Shown here piece by piece: positions 7,383-14,858 of a stretch of DNA of 30,387 nt. The position numbers and the translations under genes were made by a program. The notes beneath the pieces are model-generated. The model ran no database searches. It was not told the DNA's origin and saw nothing but the letters and a program-made list of their open reading frames with translations. Source of the DNA: DATCJU01 sp036562635. Lineage in GTDB: Bacteria; Actinomycetota; Actinomycetes; Mycobacteriales; Pseudonocardiaceae. How positions within the stretch are numbered: position 1 is the first letter of the stretch; every line of letters begins with the position of its first letter. Location of the stretch: positions 1 through 30,387 of the forward strand of contig DATCJU010000155.1 in NCBI GenBank assembly GCA_036562635.1, read 5' to 3'.

Positions 7383-8419
7383 CTGCGGCCGCGACACCGC
7401 GGCGGACCGTGCCGGTCCAGCGGGTTGCCGTGCTCGGCGCCGGTTCCTGGGGCACCACCTTCGCCAAGGTGCTCGCCGACGCCGGGCGGAACGTGCTGTT
7501 GTGGGCACGCCGCACCGAGGTGGCCAAGGCGATCAACGAGCAGCGGGAGAACCCCGACTACCTGCCGGGTACGCTGCTGCCGGAGAACCTGCGGGCCACC
7601 ACCGACCCGGCCGAGGCGTTGTCCGGGGCCCAGGCCGTGGTGCTGGCGGTACCCAGCCAGACCCTGCGGACCAACCTGACGTCCTGGCGGCCCCTCCTGC
7701 CGGCGGAGGCCACCCTGGTGAGCCTGGCCAAGGGCGTGGAGCTGGGCACGCTCAAGCGGATGAGCGAGGTGGTCCGCGAGGTCACCGGCGTGCCGGAGGA
7801 CCAGGTCGCGGTGGTCACCGGCCCCAACCTCGCCCGGGAGATCGCCGCCGAACAACCCACCGCCAGCGTGATCGCCTGCACCGACCACGACCGCGCCGTG
7901 GAACTGCAGCGTGCCTGCTCCAACCACTACTTCCGGCCCTACACCAACGTCGACGTGGTGGGGTGCGAGCTGGGTGGTGCCTGCAAGAACGTGATCGCCC
8001 TCGCCTGCGGCCTGGCCGTCGGGCTCGGTTACGGCAACAACACGATGGCCACCCTGATCACCCGGGGGTTGGCCGAGACGTCCCGCCTGGGGGTGGCCCT
8101 GGGCGCCGACCCGTTGACGTTCGCCGGGTTGGCCGGCCTCGGTGACCTGGTCGCCACCTGTTCCTCGCCGTTGTCCCGCAACCGCACCTTCGGGGAGCGG
8201 CTGGGCCGGGGCGAGACCCTGGCCCAGGCCCAACAGGCCACGAACGGTCAGGTGGCCGAGGGGGTCAAGTCGTGTTCGTCCATCCGGGAGCTCGCCCGGC
8301 GGCACGGGGTGGAGATGCCCATCACCGACGCGGTGCACCGGGTCTGCCACGAGGGCCTGAGCCCGCGGGCGATGGCCGCGGAACTGCTCGGGCGGGCACG
8401 GAAGGCCGAGTTCTGGTGA
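7379..8419 (+). CDS. gpsA: Glycerol-3-phosphate dehydrogenase [NAD(P)+]
   Basis: Reduces dihydroxyacetone phosphate to sn-glycerol-3-phosphate for membrane lipid synthesis. The 346-residue protein has the N-terminal Rossmann motif VAVLGAGSWGTTFAKVLADAG with GAGSWG at 20-25. It continues with VVTGPNLAREIA, GACKNVIALACG containing the catalytic lysine, and YGNNTMATLITRG, then GLGDLVATCSSPLSRN. The GTG start overlaps the plsC stop by four bases, so translation is probably coupled. A cystathionine-lyase-family gene follows 13 bases later. Confidence 0.97.
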   Translation: MTAAATPRRTVPVQRVAVLGAGSWGTTFAKVLADAGRNVLLWARRTEVAKAINEQRENPDYLPGTLLPENLRATTDPAEALSGAQAVVLAVPSQTLRTNLTSWRPLLPAEATLVSLAKGVELGTLKRMSEVVREVTGVPEDQVAVVTGPNLAREIAAEQPTASVIACTDHDRAVELQRACSNHYFRPYTNVDVVGCELGGACKNVIALACGLAVGLGYGNNTMATLITRGLAETSRLGVALGADPLTFAGLAGLGDLVATCSSPLSRNRTFGERLGRGETLAQAQQATNGQVAEGVKSCSSIRELARRHGVEMPITDAVHRVCHEGLSPRAMAAELLGRARKAEFW

Positions 8420-8432
8420 CGGGAGACAACCG

Positions 8433-9587
8433 GTGATCGACGAGGGGGACCGGACGGGGTCGGGGCCCGAGAACTGGGGCGACGGCACCCGTTGCGTGCA
8501 CGCCGGGCACCCGGTGCCGGTGCCCGGCGCCCCTCTGTTGCCCGGCCCGGTGTTCGCCGCGCCCTACCACCTGGACGGTGGTGCGGAGGGCACGGAACCC
8601 GACCACTACGGACGGGCCGGCAACCCCACCTGGCGCGCCCTGGAGGAGGCCATCGGCACCCTGGACGGCGGACACTGCGTGGTGTTCCCCTCCGGGATGG
8701 CGGCGATCCACGCGCTGCTGCGGGCCGTGCTGCGGACCGGGGACACCGTGGTGCTGCCCGCCGACGGCTACTACGCCACCCGGGAACTGGTGCGCACCGA
8801 GCTGGCCGACCTGGGGCTGCGGGTCCACCTGGTACCGACCGCCGGACCGTGGCCGGACGAGGTGTTCGACGACGCCCGGCTGGTGCTGTTGGAGACCCCC
8901 TCCAACCCCGGGCTGGACGTCTGCGACATCACCGCCCTGGCCGAGCGGGTGCACCGGGCCGGCGCGCTGCTCGCGGTGGACAACACCACGGCTACCCCGC
9001 TGGGACAGCAGCCGTTGCGGTTGGGGGCGGACGTCGTGGTGGCCAGTGACACCAAGGCGCTGACCGGGCACAGCGACCTGCTGCTGGGGCACGTCTCCAC
9101 CACCGACGCCGAGCTCGCCGAGACCCTGCGCCGGTCCCGCACCCTCTCCGGGGCGATCGTCGGCCCGTTCGAGGCGTGGTTGGCACACCGCAGTCTGGCG
9201 ACCCTCGACCTGCGCCTGGCCCGGCAGGCCGAGAACGCCGAGGCCCTCGCCCGGGCGCTGCGCGGGCACCCGGCCGTGCGCAACCTCCGTTGGCCCGGCC
9301 TGCCCGACGATCCTGCCCACCGGGTGGCCGTGGCCCAGATGCGCCGGTTCGGCGGGGTACTGTCCTTCGAGCTGCCGGACGCGGAGGCGGTACGCCGGTT
9401 CCTGGACGGGAGCCGGCTGCTGATCGCGGCCACCTCGTTCGGCGGTCTGCACACCACGGTCGACCGGCGGGCCCGCTGGGGCGATCCGGTACCGGAGGGG
9501 TTCGTGCGGTTGTCCGCGGGCTGCGAGGACCCGACGGACCTGGTCGGGGACGTGCTCGCCGCGCTCAACGGCATCACGTGGCCCTGA
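8433..9587 (+). CDS. Cystathionine gamma-lyase/synthase family PLP enzyme
   Basis: PLP-dependent enzyme of the Cys/Met metabolism family (cystathionine gamma-lyase, gamma-synthase or methionine gamma-lyase). In 384 residues it shows YGR at 59-61 for the PLP phosphate, FPSGMAAIHA at 85-94, ETPSNPG at 154-160, D183 of the PLP ring contact and the Schiff-base lysine K208 in SDTKALTGHSD. The C-terminal half has SFGGLHTTVDRRARW and LSAGCEDP. Substrate cannot be decided from sequence; lyase is the usual annotation at this gpsA-ddl position. Its GTG has GGGAG about 7 bases upstream, 13 bases after gpsA. A strong hairpin follows. With the next gene, cysteine dioxygenase, it would supply and then dispose of cysteine. 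Confidence 0.88.
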   Translation: MIDEGDRTGSGPENWGDGTRCVHAGHPVPVPGAPLLPGPVFAAPYHLDGGAEGTEPDHYGRAGNPTWRALEEAIGTLDGGHCVVFPSGMAAIHALLRAVLRTGDTVVLPADGYYATRELVRTELADLGLRVHLVPTAGPWPDEVFDDARLVLLETPSNPGLDVCDITALAERVHRAGALLAVDNTTATPLGQQPLRLGADVVVASDTKALTGHSDLLLGHVSTTDAELAETLRRSRTLSGAIVGPFEAWLAHRSLATLDLRLARQAENAEALARALRGHPAVRNLRWPGLPDDPAHRVAVAQMRRFGGVLSFELPDAEAVRRFLDGSRLLIAATSFGGLHTTVDRRARWGDPVPEGFVRLSAGCEDPTDLVGDVLAALNGITWP

Positions 9588-9647
9588 TCCGGTGCGCGCC
9601 GCCGTGGGCCGTCGGGAGTGTCGAGATCACCTCGTGGTGGGCGATGC

Positions 9648-9675
9648 CCCACCGGAACGGGTTCCGTTCCGTGGG
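9648..9675 (+). terminator. Terminator of the plsC-gpsA-lyase run
   Basis: CGGAACGG (9653-9660) pairs perfectly with CCGTTCCG (9664-9671) around GTT. The stem is extended by CCCA/TGGG (9648-9651 and 9672-9675) past one bulged C. There is no T run, but the stem is very stable. Confidence 0.65.
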
Positions 9676-9680
9676 ACGGC

Positions 9681-9724
9681 TTGACCCGGCGACGGCGGAC
9701 TGATTCCCTCTCAACCGTGTTGAG
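9681..9724 (+). promoter_or_regulatory. Candidate promoter and operator of the leader-cysteine dioxygenase unit
   Basis: TTGACC (9681-9686) is a good -35. At 17-bp spacing lies the weak TTCCCT (9704-9709), which puts the start near 9715. The inverted repeat CTCAAC-CGT-GTTGAG at 9710-9724 overlaps this start and also covers the GAGG ribosome binding site of the leader peptide. It could be an operator or an RNA hairpin. Confidence 0.4.
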
Positions 9725-9731
9725 GCGCGCG

Positions 9732-9797
9732 ATGGAACTGCGGCGGGGTCACATCGACCTGCGCCGGGTGGCCAGCGCGCTCTGTCCTTCGCACTGA
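9732..9797 (+). CDS. Putative cysteine-sensing leader peptide
   Basis: A short open frame ATG...TGA encodes 21 residues: MELRRGHIDLRRVASALCPSH when read from 9732. GAGG lies 6 bases upstream of the ATG (9722-9725). The core pattern R-x-HIDL-x-RVASALC matches the short actinobacterial products annotated as putative leader peptides, which I recall lying upstream of sulfur and cysteine genes and sharing a single Cys near the end. This match is from memory and not verified. The Cys codon is TGT, four codons before the stop. Ribosome stalling there at low cysteinyl-tRNA would be the natural sensor. It lies 154 bases before cysteine dioxygenase. Confidence 0.75.
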   Translation: MELRRGHIDLRRVASALCPSH

Positions 9798-9951
9798 CCC
9801 GCTCCGCTGGTTTCCGGTTTCCGTGTACCTCCGCGGGTCGTGCATCCCGGCCGGATGCCGCCTCCGTGTGCGCACACGACCGCACGGGATCGCCGGCTCG
9901 GCGTGTGCCGGTGGGTTCGACCCGCATCCGCCCTCGATCCGAAGGACAGCC
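9798..9951 (+). promoter_or_regulatory. Leader RNA between the peptide and cysteine dioxygenase
   Basis: This 154-base stretch has no convincing gene but several dyads. They are GCATCC-CGGCC-GGATGC at 9842-9858, the 14-bp palindrome CGTGTGCGCACACG at 9865-9878, and GGGT-TCG-ACCC about 30 bases before the dioxygenase ribosome binding site. These could form alternative structures in an attenuator linked to the leader peptide. No riboswitch consensus was recognised. Confidence 0.4.
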
Positions 9952-10383
9952 GTGTTCGCCGTTCCTCCCAACACCATCCTGCTGCCCGCCGACCCTGCCG
10001 CCGCGCACCCGGTGCGGATCGCCCGTGAGTACGCCACCGACCCGGATCGCTGGCGTCGGGAACTGCGCTACCGGGCCGACCAGCGGTTCGTGCGTCTGCT
10101 GGAGCGCACCCCGGACCACGAGGTGTGGCTGATGAGCTGGCTGCCCGGACAGTGCACCGAACCGCACGACCACGGCGGCCCCACGGGGGCGTTCACCGTC
10201 GTCTTCGGGGTGCTCACCGAGTCGGTGTTCGGCCGGGACGGTGCGGTGGAGGCGGTGCACGTCCTGCACGGGGGACAGAGCCGGGCGTTCGGGCCGAACT
10301 ACGTGCACCAGGTGTCCAACGACGGGCCCGACCCTGCGGTGAGCATCCACGTGTTCCGGCCCGGCCGGCTGCACCACCCCTGA
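9952..10383 (+). CDS. Cysteine dioxygenase family protein
   Basis: Non-haem iron enzyme of the cupin fold that oxidises cysteine to cysteine sulfinate. The 143-residue protein has the metal-binding pair H72 and H74 in EPHDHGG, and the third ligand H119 in GPNYVHQVSND, in the spacing of bacterial cysteine dioxygenases. I chose GTG 9952 because GAAGGAC lies just upstream and the homologous region begins soon after; longer frames enter the leader RNA. It is preceded by the leader peptide unit and converges on the next gene with only 6 bases between stops. A mercaptopropionate dioxygenase activity cannot be excluded from sequence. Confidence 0.87.
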   Translation: MFAVPPNTILLPADPAAAHPVRIAREYATDPDRWRRELRYRADQRFVRLLERTPDHEVWLMSWLPGQCTEPHDHGGPTGAFTVVFGVLTESVFGRDGAVEAVHVLHGGQSRAFGPNYVHQVSNDGPDPAVSIHVFRPGRLHHP

Positions 10384-10389
10384 ACCGAC

Positions 10390-11070
10390 TCACCCGACGC
10401 GTCGGCGCACGTGTTCGGGGACCGGGAGGTCGGCGTCCGGCACCGGTTCGCCGAACACCTGACGCACCGGGAGCACCCCGGCCCAGGCCGTGCCCGCGGC
10501 CACGTCCTCGGGTTCGTCGGCGGGGCCGCCGGTGCGCACCTTCACCGCGGCCTCGGTCAGGTCCAGGGCCAGCACCGCGGTGGCGGCCAGTTCCCTGCGG
10601 GAGGGGCGCCGGGCGTGGTCCCAGGAGCCGGGGGCGATGTGCTCGGTGATCACCCGCAGCGCGTGCAGCTTCTCCACCTCACCGGTCACCGGGACCGCGC
10701 GGCCGTGGATCACCGCGGAGCGGTAGTTGACCGAGTGGTGGAACACCGAGCGGGCGTACACGACGCCGTCCAGCACGGTGACCGCCACGCACACCTGGGC
10801 CCCGGCGGCCACGGCGCGGAGACTGCGCGCCCCGGTGGAGCCGTGCAGGTACAGCACGTCCCCGTCCCGGCCGAACCCGGTGGGCAGCACCACCGGGTAG
10901 TCGCCGTCGGGGCTGTCGAGAACCAGCGCCAGGTGGCACACCAGACCGGTGTCGAGCACGTCGTACAGCGCCGCCCGGTCGGTGACCGCGCGGTGTCGGC
11001 CCCGCCGGATCGTGCTGCGCGGTGTCGGGGACAGGGGCTTTCCGGGCATGGACTCTCGGGAGCTGGCCAC
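10390..11070 (-). CDS. Pyridoxamine 5'-phosphate oxidase-family FMN-binding split-barrel protein
   Basis: Member of the COG3467-type flavin-binding split-barrel group related to pyridoxamine phosphate oxidase; its substrate is unknown. The 226-residue protein contains RGRHRAVTDRAALYDVLDTG, then beta strands with VVLPTGFGRDGDVLYLHGSTGARSLRAV and VFHHSVNYRSAVIHGRA, typical of the group. The start is taken at GTG 11070, preceded by an AAGGTGGAGG stretch; ATG 11049 is an alternative. It is divergent from a MocR-type regulator, 68 bp apart, a frequent pairing that suggests the regulator controls it. Role in vitamin B6 metabolism is inferred only from this context. Confidence 0.82.
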   Translation of the reverse strand: MASSRESMPGKPLSPTPRSTIRRGRHRAVTDRAALYDVLDTGLVCHLALVLDSPDGDYPVVLPTGFGRDGDVLYLHGSTGARSLRAVAAGAQVCVAVTVLDGVVYARSVFHHSVNYRSAVIHGRAVPVTGEVEKLHALRVITEHIAPGSWDHARRPSRRELAATAVLALDLTEAAVKVRTGGPADEPEDVAAGTAWAGVLPVRQVFGEPVPDADLPVPEHVRRRVG

Positions 11071-11089
11071 ACCTCCACCTTCCCGGGCA

Positions 11090-11138
11090 GAGTGGCCCGT
11101 CGGAACGTCCACTTCTCCGCGAGAACGGAAGGCCACTC
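11090..11138. promoter_or_regulatory. Three AGTGG boxes in the MocR intergenic region
   Basis: GAGTGGCC (11090-11097) is on the plus strand. GTCCACTTCT (11107-11116) and GGCCACTC (11131-11138) are on the minus strand, the last a perfect inverted copy of the first. The middle site read in reverse is AGAAGTGGAC, close to the PdxR site of Corynebacterium glutamicum that I recall as AAAGTGGWCTA. This is a probable operator for the adjacent MocR regulator. Confidence 0.5.
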
Positions 11139-12593
11139 GTGTCACCGCGCAGAGCATCCCGTGGCACACCCGGCGGACGACCGTCGCCCCCCGAGCTGCC
11201 GATCGTCCTCGACCGGTCCGACCCGGTCCCGCTCTCCGTGCAGCTCGCCACCGCACTGCGCGACGCCGCCGTCGCGGGACGGCTGCGCGACGGTGACCGT
11301 CTGCCGGCGACCCGGGCGCTGGCCGCGCACATGGGGGTCAGTCGCACCGTGGTCGCCGCGGCCTACGACCAGCTCCACGCCGAGGGGTGGATCGAGGGCC
11401 GACACGGGTCCGGCACCTTCGTCACCGCTGCGCCCGTGACCCCGCACCCCGCCCCGCCACCCCGGCCGGCGGCCGGCCCCGGTGCCGGAACCGCGTCCGG
11501 GATCACGCTGCTCCCCGGTGCGCCCTGGGTCGAGGGGCTGGACCGGGCGGCGTGGCGGCGTGCCTGGCGTGCCGCCGCCGATGCCCCGCCCCTGCGGTAC
11601 CCGCAGCGGGACGGGCTGCCCGCCTACCGGCACGCGGTCGCCGAGCACCTGCTGCGGCACCGTGGCCTGGCCCTGCCCGAGGGACGGGTGACGGAGACGG
11701 TGCTGGCCACCGGGGGCACCACCGCCGCCCTGACCGAGATCGCACTGGCCGTGCTGCGGCCCGGGGACCTGGTGGCCGTGGAGGAACCGGGATACCCGCG
11801 CGCGGTGGGTGCACTGCGTGCGGCGGGGATGCGCGTGACCACGGTCCCGGTCGACGCCGGCGGGCTGGTGGTCGAGGCGGTGCCCTCCCGCGCCCGCCTC
11901 GTCTACTGCACCCCGGCGCACCAGTACCCCACGGGTGGGCGGATGCCGGCGGCCCGGCGGATCGAGCTGGTCCGGCGGGCACGCCGGTTCGGCTGGCTGG
12001 TCGTGGAGGACGACTACGACGGCGAGCTGCGCCTGGACGTGGCGCCGCTTCCGTTGCTGGCCGCGCTCGGGCCGGACGTGGTGGTGCACCTGGGGACCAC
12101 CAGCAAGATCCTCACCCCCACCCTGGGCGCGGGATGGCTGGTGGGTCCGCCGCACGTGGTGTCCGCGGTGTCGGCCCACCGCGACGTCACGGGCACCGGG
12201 CCGTCCCCCGCGGGACAACGGGTGCTGGTGGAGCTGCTCCGGAACGGGGACCTCGCCCGCCACCTGCGCCGGCTGCGGCGGGAACTGACCCGCCGGCGTG
12301 CCCTGTTGGTCGAGGCGCTCACCACGGCCGGACTGCAGGTGCTCGGTGACGAGGCCGGGGCACACGTGCTCGTGCCGTTGCCCTCGGCCCGGGCCGAGGA
12401 ACGGCTGGTCGCGCGGGCCGCACGCCGCGGACTGCTCCTGGACCGGCTGGCCCGGCACCACGCGGAGCGACCGGTACGGCACGGCATCCCGCTGGGCTAC
12501 GCCGGTTGTGGCCGGGCCGAACTGGAGGCCGCGGTGCCGGTGCTGGTCGAGCTGCTGCGGGAGGAGGTCGGAACGGGTGGCCGGGCGGGGTGA
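11139..12593 (+). CDS. MocR/PdxR-type transcriptional regulator (GntR HTH plus aminotransferase domain)
   Basis: Transcription factor that senses pyridoxal 5'-phosphate or an amine. In 484 residues it has a GntR winged helix at about 27-96 (VPLSVQLATALRD, LPATRALAAHMGVSRTVVAAAYDQLHAEGW, GSGTF). A linker follows, then a fold-type I aminotransferase domain with VEDDYDGELR and the PLP-binding lysine K323 in GTTSKILTPTLGAGW. The GTG start at 11139 has GGAAGG about 7 bases upstream. It is divergent from the flavin split-barrel gene. PdxR is the likeliest role because of the neighbour and the operator-like boxes, but other MocR functions remain possible. Confidence 0.88.
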   Translation: MSPRRASRGTPGGRPSPPELPIVLDRSDPVPLSVQLATALRDAAVAGRLRDGDRLPATRALAAHMGVSRTVVAAAYDQLHAEGWIEGRHGSGTFVTAAPVTPHPAPPPRPAAGPGAGTASGITLLPGAPWVEGLDRAAWRRAWRAAADAPPLRYPQRDGLPAYRHAVAEHLLRHRGLALPEGRVTETVLATGGTTAALTEIALAVLRPGDLVAVEEPGYPRAVGALRAAGMRVTTVPVDAGGLVVEAVPSRARLVYCTPAHQYPTGGRMPAARRIELVRRARRFGWLVVEDDYDGELRLDVAPLPLLAALGPDVVVHLGTTSKILTPTLGAGWLVGPPHVVSAVSAHRDVTGTGPSPAGQRVLVELLRNGDLARHLRRLRRELTRRRALLVEALTTAGLQVLGDEAGAHVLVPLPSARAEERLVARAARRGLLLDRLARHHAERPVRHGIPLGYAGCGRAELEAAVPVLVELLREEVGTGGRAG

Positions 12594-12680
12594 ATCCGTG
12601 GGTGACGCCCACGCAGGTGGTCCTGTGGGGGGAGGCCGTCCGTAACCCACGCGGGATCGTCCGCGACACCGCCATCCGGG

Positions 12681-12693
12681 TAGGGTCCGGCGT
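12681..12693 (+). promoter_or_regulatory. Leaderless -10 element of ddl
   Basis: TAGGGT (12681-12686) is followed by seven bases and then the ATG of ddl, so transcript and protein would start at the same point. No ribosome binding site and no clear -35 is visible. Confidence 0.6.
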
Positions 12694-13797
12694 ATGACGC
12701 AGCACAGGACGAGGGTCGCGGTCGTGTTCGGTGGCCGGAGCACCGAGCATGCCATCTCCTGCGTGTCGGCGGGCAGCGTGCTGTCCCACCTGGACCGGGA
12801 ACGCTTCGAGGTGATCCCGGTGGGTATCACCCCCGAGGGCTCCTGGGTGTTGGGGACGGACGACCCCCGGGCGCTGGAGATCCGGGATCGTCGGCTGCCC
12901 TCGGTGCAGCCGACGGGGACCGACCTGGTCCTGCCCGGTGACCCCACCCGTGGTGGTCTCGTCGTGCTGGACCGCGGTCGCGAGGGCGAGGTGCTGTCCG
13001 GGGTGGACGTCGTCTTCCCGGTGCTGCACGGTGCCTACGGCGAGGACGGCACCATCCAGGGCCTGCTGGAGATGGCCGGTATCCCCTACGTCGGCCCCGG
13101 TGTGCTGTCCAGCGCGGTGGCGATGGACAAGGAGTTCACCAAGAAGCTGCTGGCGGTCGAGGGGCTGCCGGTCGGCGACCACGTGGTGCTGCGTCCCGGG
13201 CGGGACACGCTCACCCCCGAGGAACGGGAGCGCCTGGGGCTACCGGTGTTCGTCAAGCCCGCCCGGGCCGGTTCGTCGGTCGGCATCACCAAGGTCACCG
13301 ACTGGGCCCGGTTGGACGAGGCCATCGCCGAGGCCCGGCGTACCGACCCGAAGGTCCTGGTGGAGGCGGCCGTCATCGGTCGCGAGATCGAGTGCGGCGT
13401 GCTGGAGTTCCCCGACGGCAGGGTGGAGGCGTCCCTGCCGGCGGAGATCCGTCTGGTCGGTGACACCGTCGACTGGTACGACTTCGACGCCAAGTACCTG
13501 GACTCGGACGAGGTCTGCCAGTTCGACATCCCGGCCAAGCTCGACGACGAGGTGACCGAGCAGGTGCGGGAGCTGGCGATCCGGGCCTTCCGGGCTCTGG
13601 ACTGCCAGGGACTGGCCCGTGTCGACTTCTTCGTCACCCCCGAGGGGAAGCCGGTGATCAACGAGGTGAACACCATGCCGGGGTTCACCCCGATCTCGAT
13701 GTACCCGCGGATGTGGGCGGTGACCGGCGTGGACTATCCCACCCTGCTGACCACGCTCATCGAGACCGCCCTGGCCCGGGGCACCGGCCTGCGCTGA
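12694..13797 (+). CDS. ddl: D-alanine--D-alanine ligase
   Basis: ATP-grasp ligase that joins two D-alanines for peptidoglycan precursors. The 367-residue protein begins with VAVVFGGRSTEHAISCVSAGSV. It has VFPVLHGAYGEDGTIQGLLEMAGIPYVG, the ATP-grasp region VFVKPARAGSSVGITKV, and the metal-binding end VINEVNTMPGFTPISMYP. Length is normal. The ATG lies seven bases after a -10 element with no Shine-Dalgarno sequence, implying a leaderless mRNA. It converges on the DUF3515 gene through a strong hairpin. Confidence 0.97.
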   Translation: MTQHRTRVAVVFGGRSTEHAISCVSAGSVLSHLDRERFEVIPVGITPEGSWVLGTDDPRALEIRDRRLPSVQPTGTDLVLPGDPTRGGLVVLDRGREGEVLSGVDVVFPVLHGAYGEDGTIQGLLEMAGIPYVGPGVLSSAVAMDKEFTKKLLAVEGLPVGDHVVLRPGRDTLTPEERERLGLPVFVKPARAGSSVGITKVTDWARLDEAIAEARRTDPKVLVEAAVIGREIECGVLEFPDGRVEASLPAEIRLVGDTVDWYDFDAKYLDSDEVCQFDIPAKLDDEVTEQVRELAIRAFRALDCQGLARVDFFVTPEGKPVINEVNTMPGFTPISMYPRMWAVTGVDYPTLLTTLIETALARGTGLR

Positions 13798-13804
13798 ACC
13801 CCTG

Positions 13805-13839
13805 GGGTGCCCCGCTCACACCGGCGTGACGGGGCACCC
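13805..13839. terminator. Bidirectional terminator between ddl and DUF3515 gene
   Basis: GGGTGCCCCG (13805-13814) pairs with CGGGGCACCC (13830-13839). The stem continues inside as TCAC/GTGA after one bulged C, giving 14 pairs. It stands between convergent genes. Confidence 0.75.
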
Positions 13840-13868
13840 ACCGGGGTGGTGTTCCGCACGGGGACGGC

Positions 13869-14513
13869 TCAGCCGCCCGTGTTCACCGGCATGGCCCGCA
13901 GTACGGCGCGGATGGTGGCGGAGACGTCCTGGATGGGGCCGGTTCCGGTGCCGACGGGCGTGGTGAGGGCCACGTAGACCGGGCGGTCCACCGCGACCCA
14001 GGTGCTGGCGTCCGGGCCGGGCAGCTCCAGCCACTGCACCCCCGAGACCTCCAGGAGCTGGGAGGTGGGGGTCAGCTCGGCCGGGCGCTCCAGGCCACAA
14101 CGCAACACGACGGGGTCCGTGTCCGCACTGCCCCAGGCCACGGTGGCCGGCGGGGCGGGCTGCACCAGGGGACGCCAGACCAGGCGGGAGGACCCGGAGA
14201 CGAGCTCCTGGGGCAACGCGGCGATGAGCGCGTCGCACTCCGGCGAGGTGGCCTGGGGAGCCGGGACCGGGGGCAGGGCGAGCGGCCCGGTACGGTCCGC
14301 CGTGGGCGTGGGGGAGCCGTCCGCGCTGTCCGGTGTGTCCGCGGAGGAACCGAACAGGACACCCACCAGGGCCACTCCGGCGACCAGCAGTACCGCCAGA
14401 CCGAGCGCCGGCACCAGCAGTGGGCGGGGCAGCAGCGGGGGAGTCCCCTGTCGGCCGGCGGGCGGGGACGCGGTTCCCTCGGGCTCCTGGTTCGGCTCGC
14501 GAGCGGTGGGCAC
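13869..14513 (-). CDS. DUF3515 membrane-anchored protein
   Basis: Conserved actinobacterial protein of unknown function that sits beside ddl and thiL in many genomes (Rv2980 position in M. tuberculosis). The 214 residues have a Pro-rich cytoplasmic N-terminus, one transmembrane segment at about 31-55, a Ser/Thr/Pro/Asp linker, and an extracytoplasmic domain. That domain carries two cysteines, C93 (SPECDALIAALP) and one in VLRCGLERP, which could form a disulfide. GTG 14513 starts 7 bases after the preceding gene's stop, with no obvious ribosome binding site, so the start is less certain. It is probably coexpressed with the RAM-domain gene upstream. Confidence 0.85.
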   Translation of the reverse strand: MPTAREPNQEPEGTASPPAGRQGTPPLLPRPLLVPALGLAVLLVAGVALVGVLFGSSADTPDSADGSPTPTADRTGPLALPPVPAPQATSPECDALIAALPQELVSGSSRLVWRPLVQPAPPATVAWGSADTDPVVLRCGLERPAELTPTSQLLEVSGVQWLELPGPDASTWVAVDRPVYVALTTPVGTGTGPIQDVSATIRAVLRAMPVNTGG

Positions 14514-14520
14514 GTGATAA

Positions 14521-14766
14521 CTACACCACGTTCTGCAGGTGCACGACCGGGCAGGTCAGGGTACGGGTGATACCTTCGACGCCCTGGATGCGTGCGACGA
14601 CGAGCTGACCGAGTTCGTCCACCGTCTTCGCTTCCGCTCGGACGATCACGTCGTAGGGGCCGGTGACGTCCTCGGCGGTGATCACCCCGGGGATCGTGCT
14701 GATCTCCGCGGCGACGCTGGCCGCCTTGCCGACCTCGGTCTGGATCAGGATGTATGCCTGGACCAC
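14521..14766 (-). CDS. Stand-alone Lrp/AsnC ligand-binding (RAM) domain protein
   Basis: An 81-residue protein, MVQAYILIQTEVGKAASVAA to the end LTCPVVHLQNVV. It corresponds to only the C-terminal alpha-beta RAM domain of Lrp/AsnC regulators and lacks a helix-turn-helix. Family knowledge suggests an oligomer binding an amino acid or similar ligand; DNA binding is not expected. The GTG at 14766 has GAAAGGG 7 bases upstream. It is divergent from thiL and precedes the DUF3515 gene, a conserved arrangement in actinobacteria. Its function is not established. Confidence 0.86.
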   Translation of the reverse strand: MVQAYILIQTEVGKAASVAAEISTIPGVITAEDVTGPYDVIVRAEAKTVDELGQLVVARIQGVEGITRTLTCPVVHLQNVV

Positions 14767-14858
14767 GGCGTGCCCTTTCGTCTCGAGTGGTCTGCTCGGG
14801 GTAGGAACAGTGACCAGCAACGTACCCCAGCAGGTGAGTGGGATGCTCGTGATCGGAG

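Noticed and set aside
9588..9951. SAM or other sulfur riboswitch before cysteine dioxygenase
   Set aside because: No conserved aptamer core was recognised. The short peptide frame explains the leader better.
14767..14858. Thiamine-pyrophosphate riboswitch before thiL
   Set aside because: The 92-bp gap has no conserved TPP aptamer motifs such as CUGAGA and is too short.
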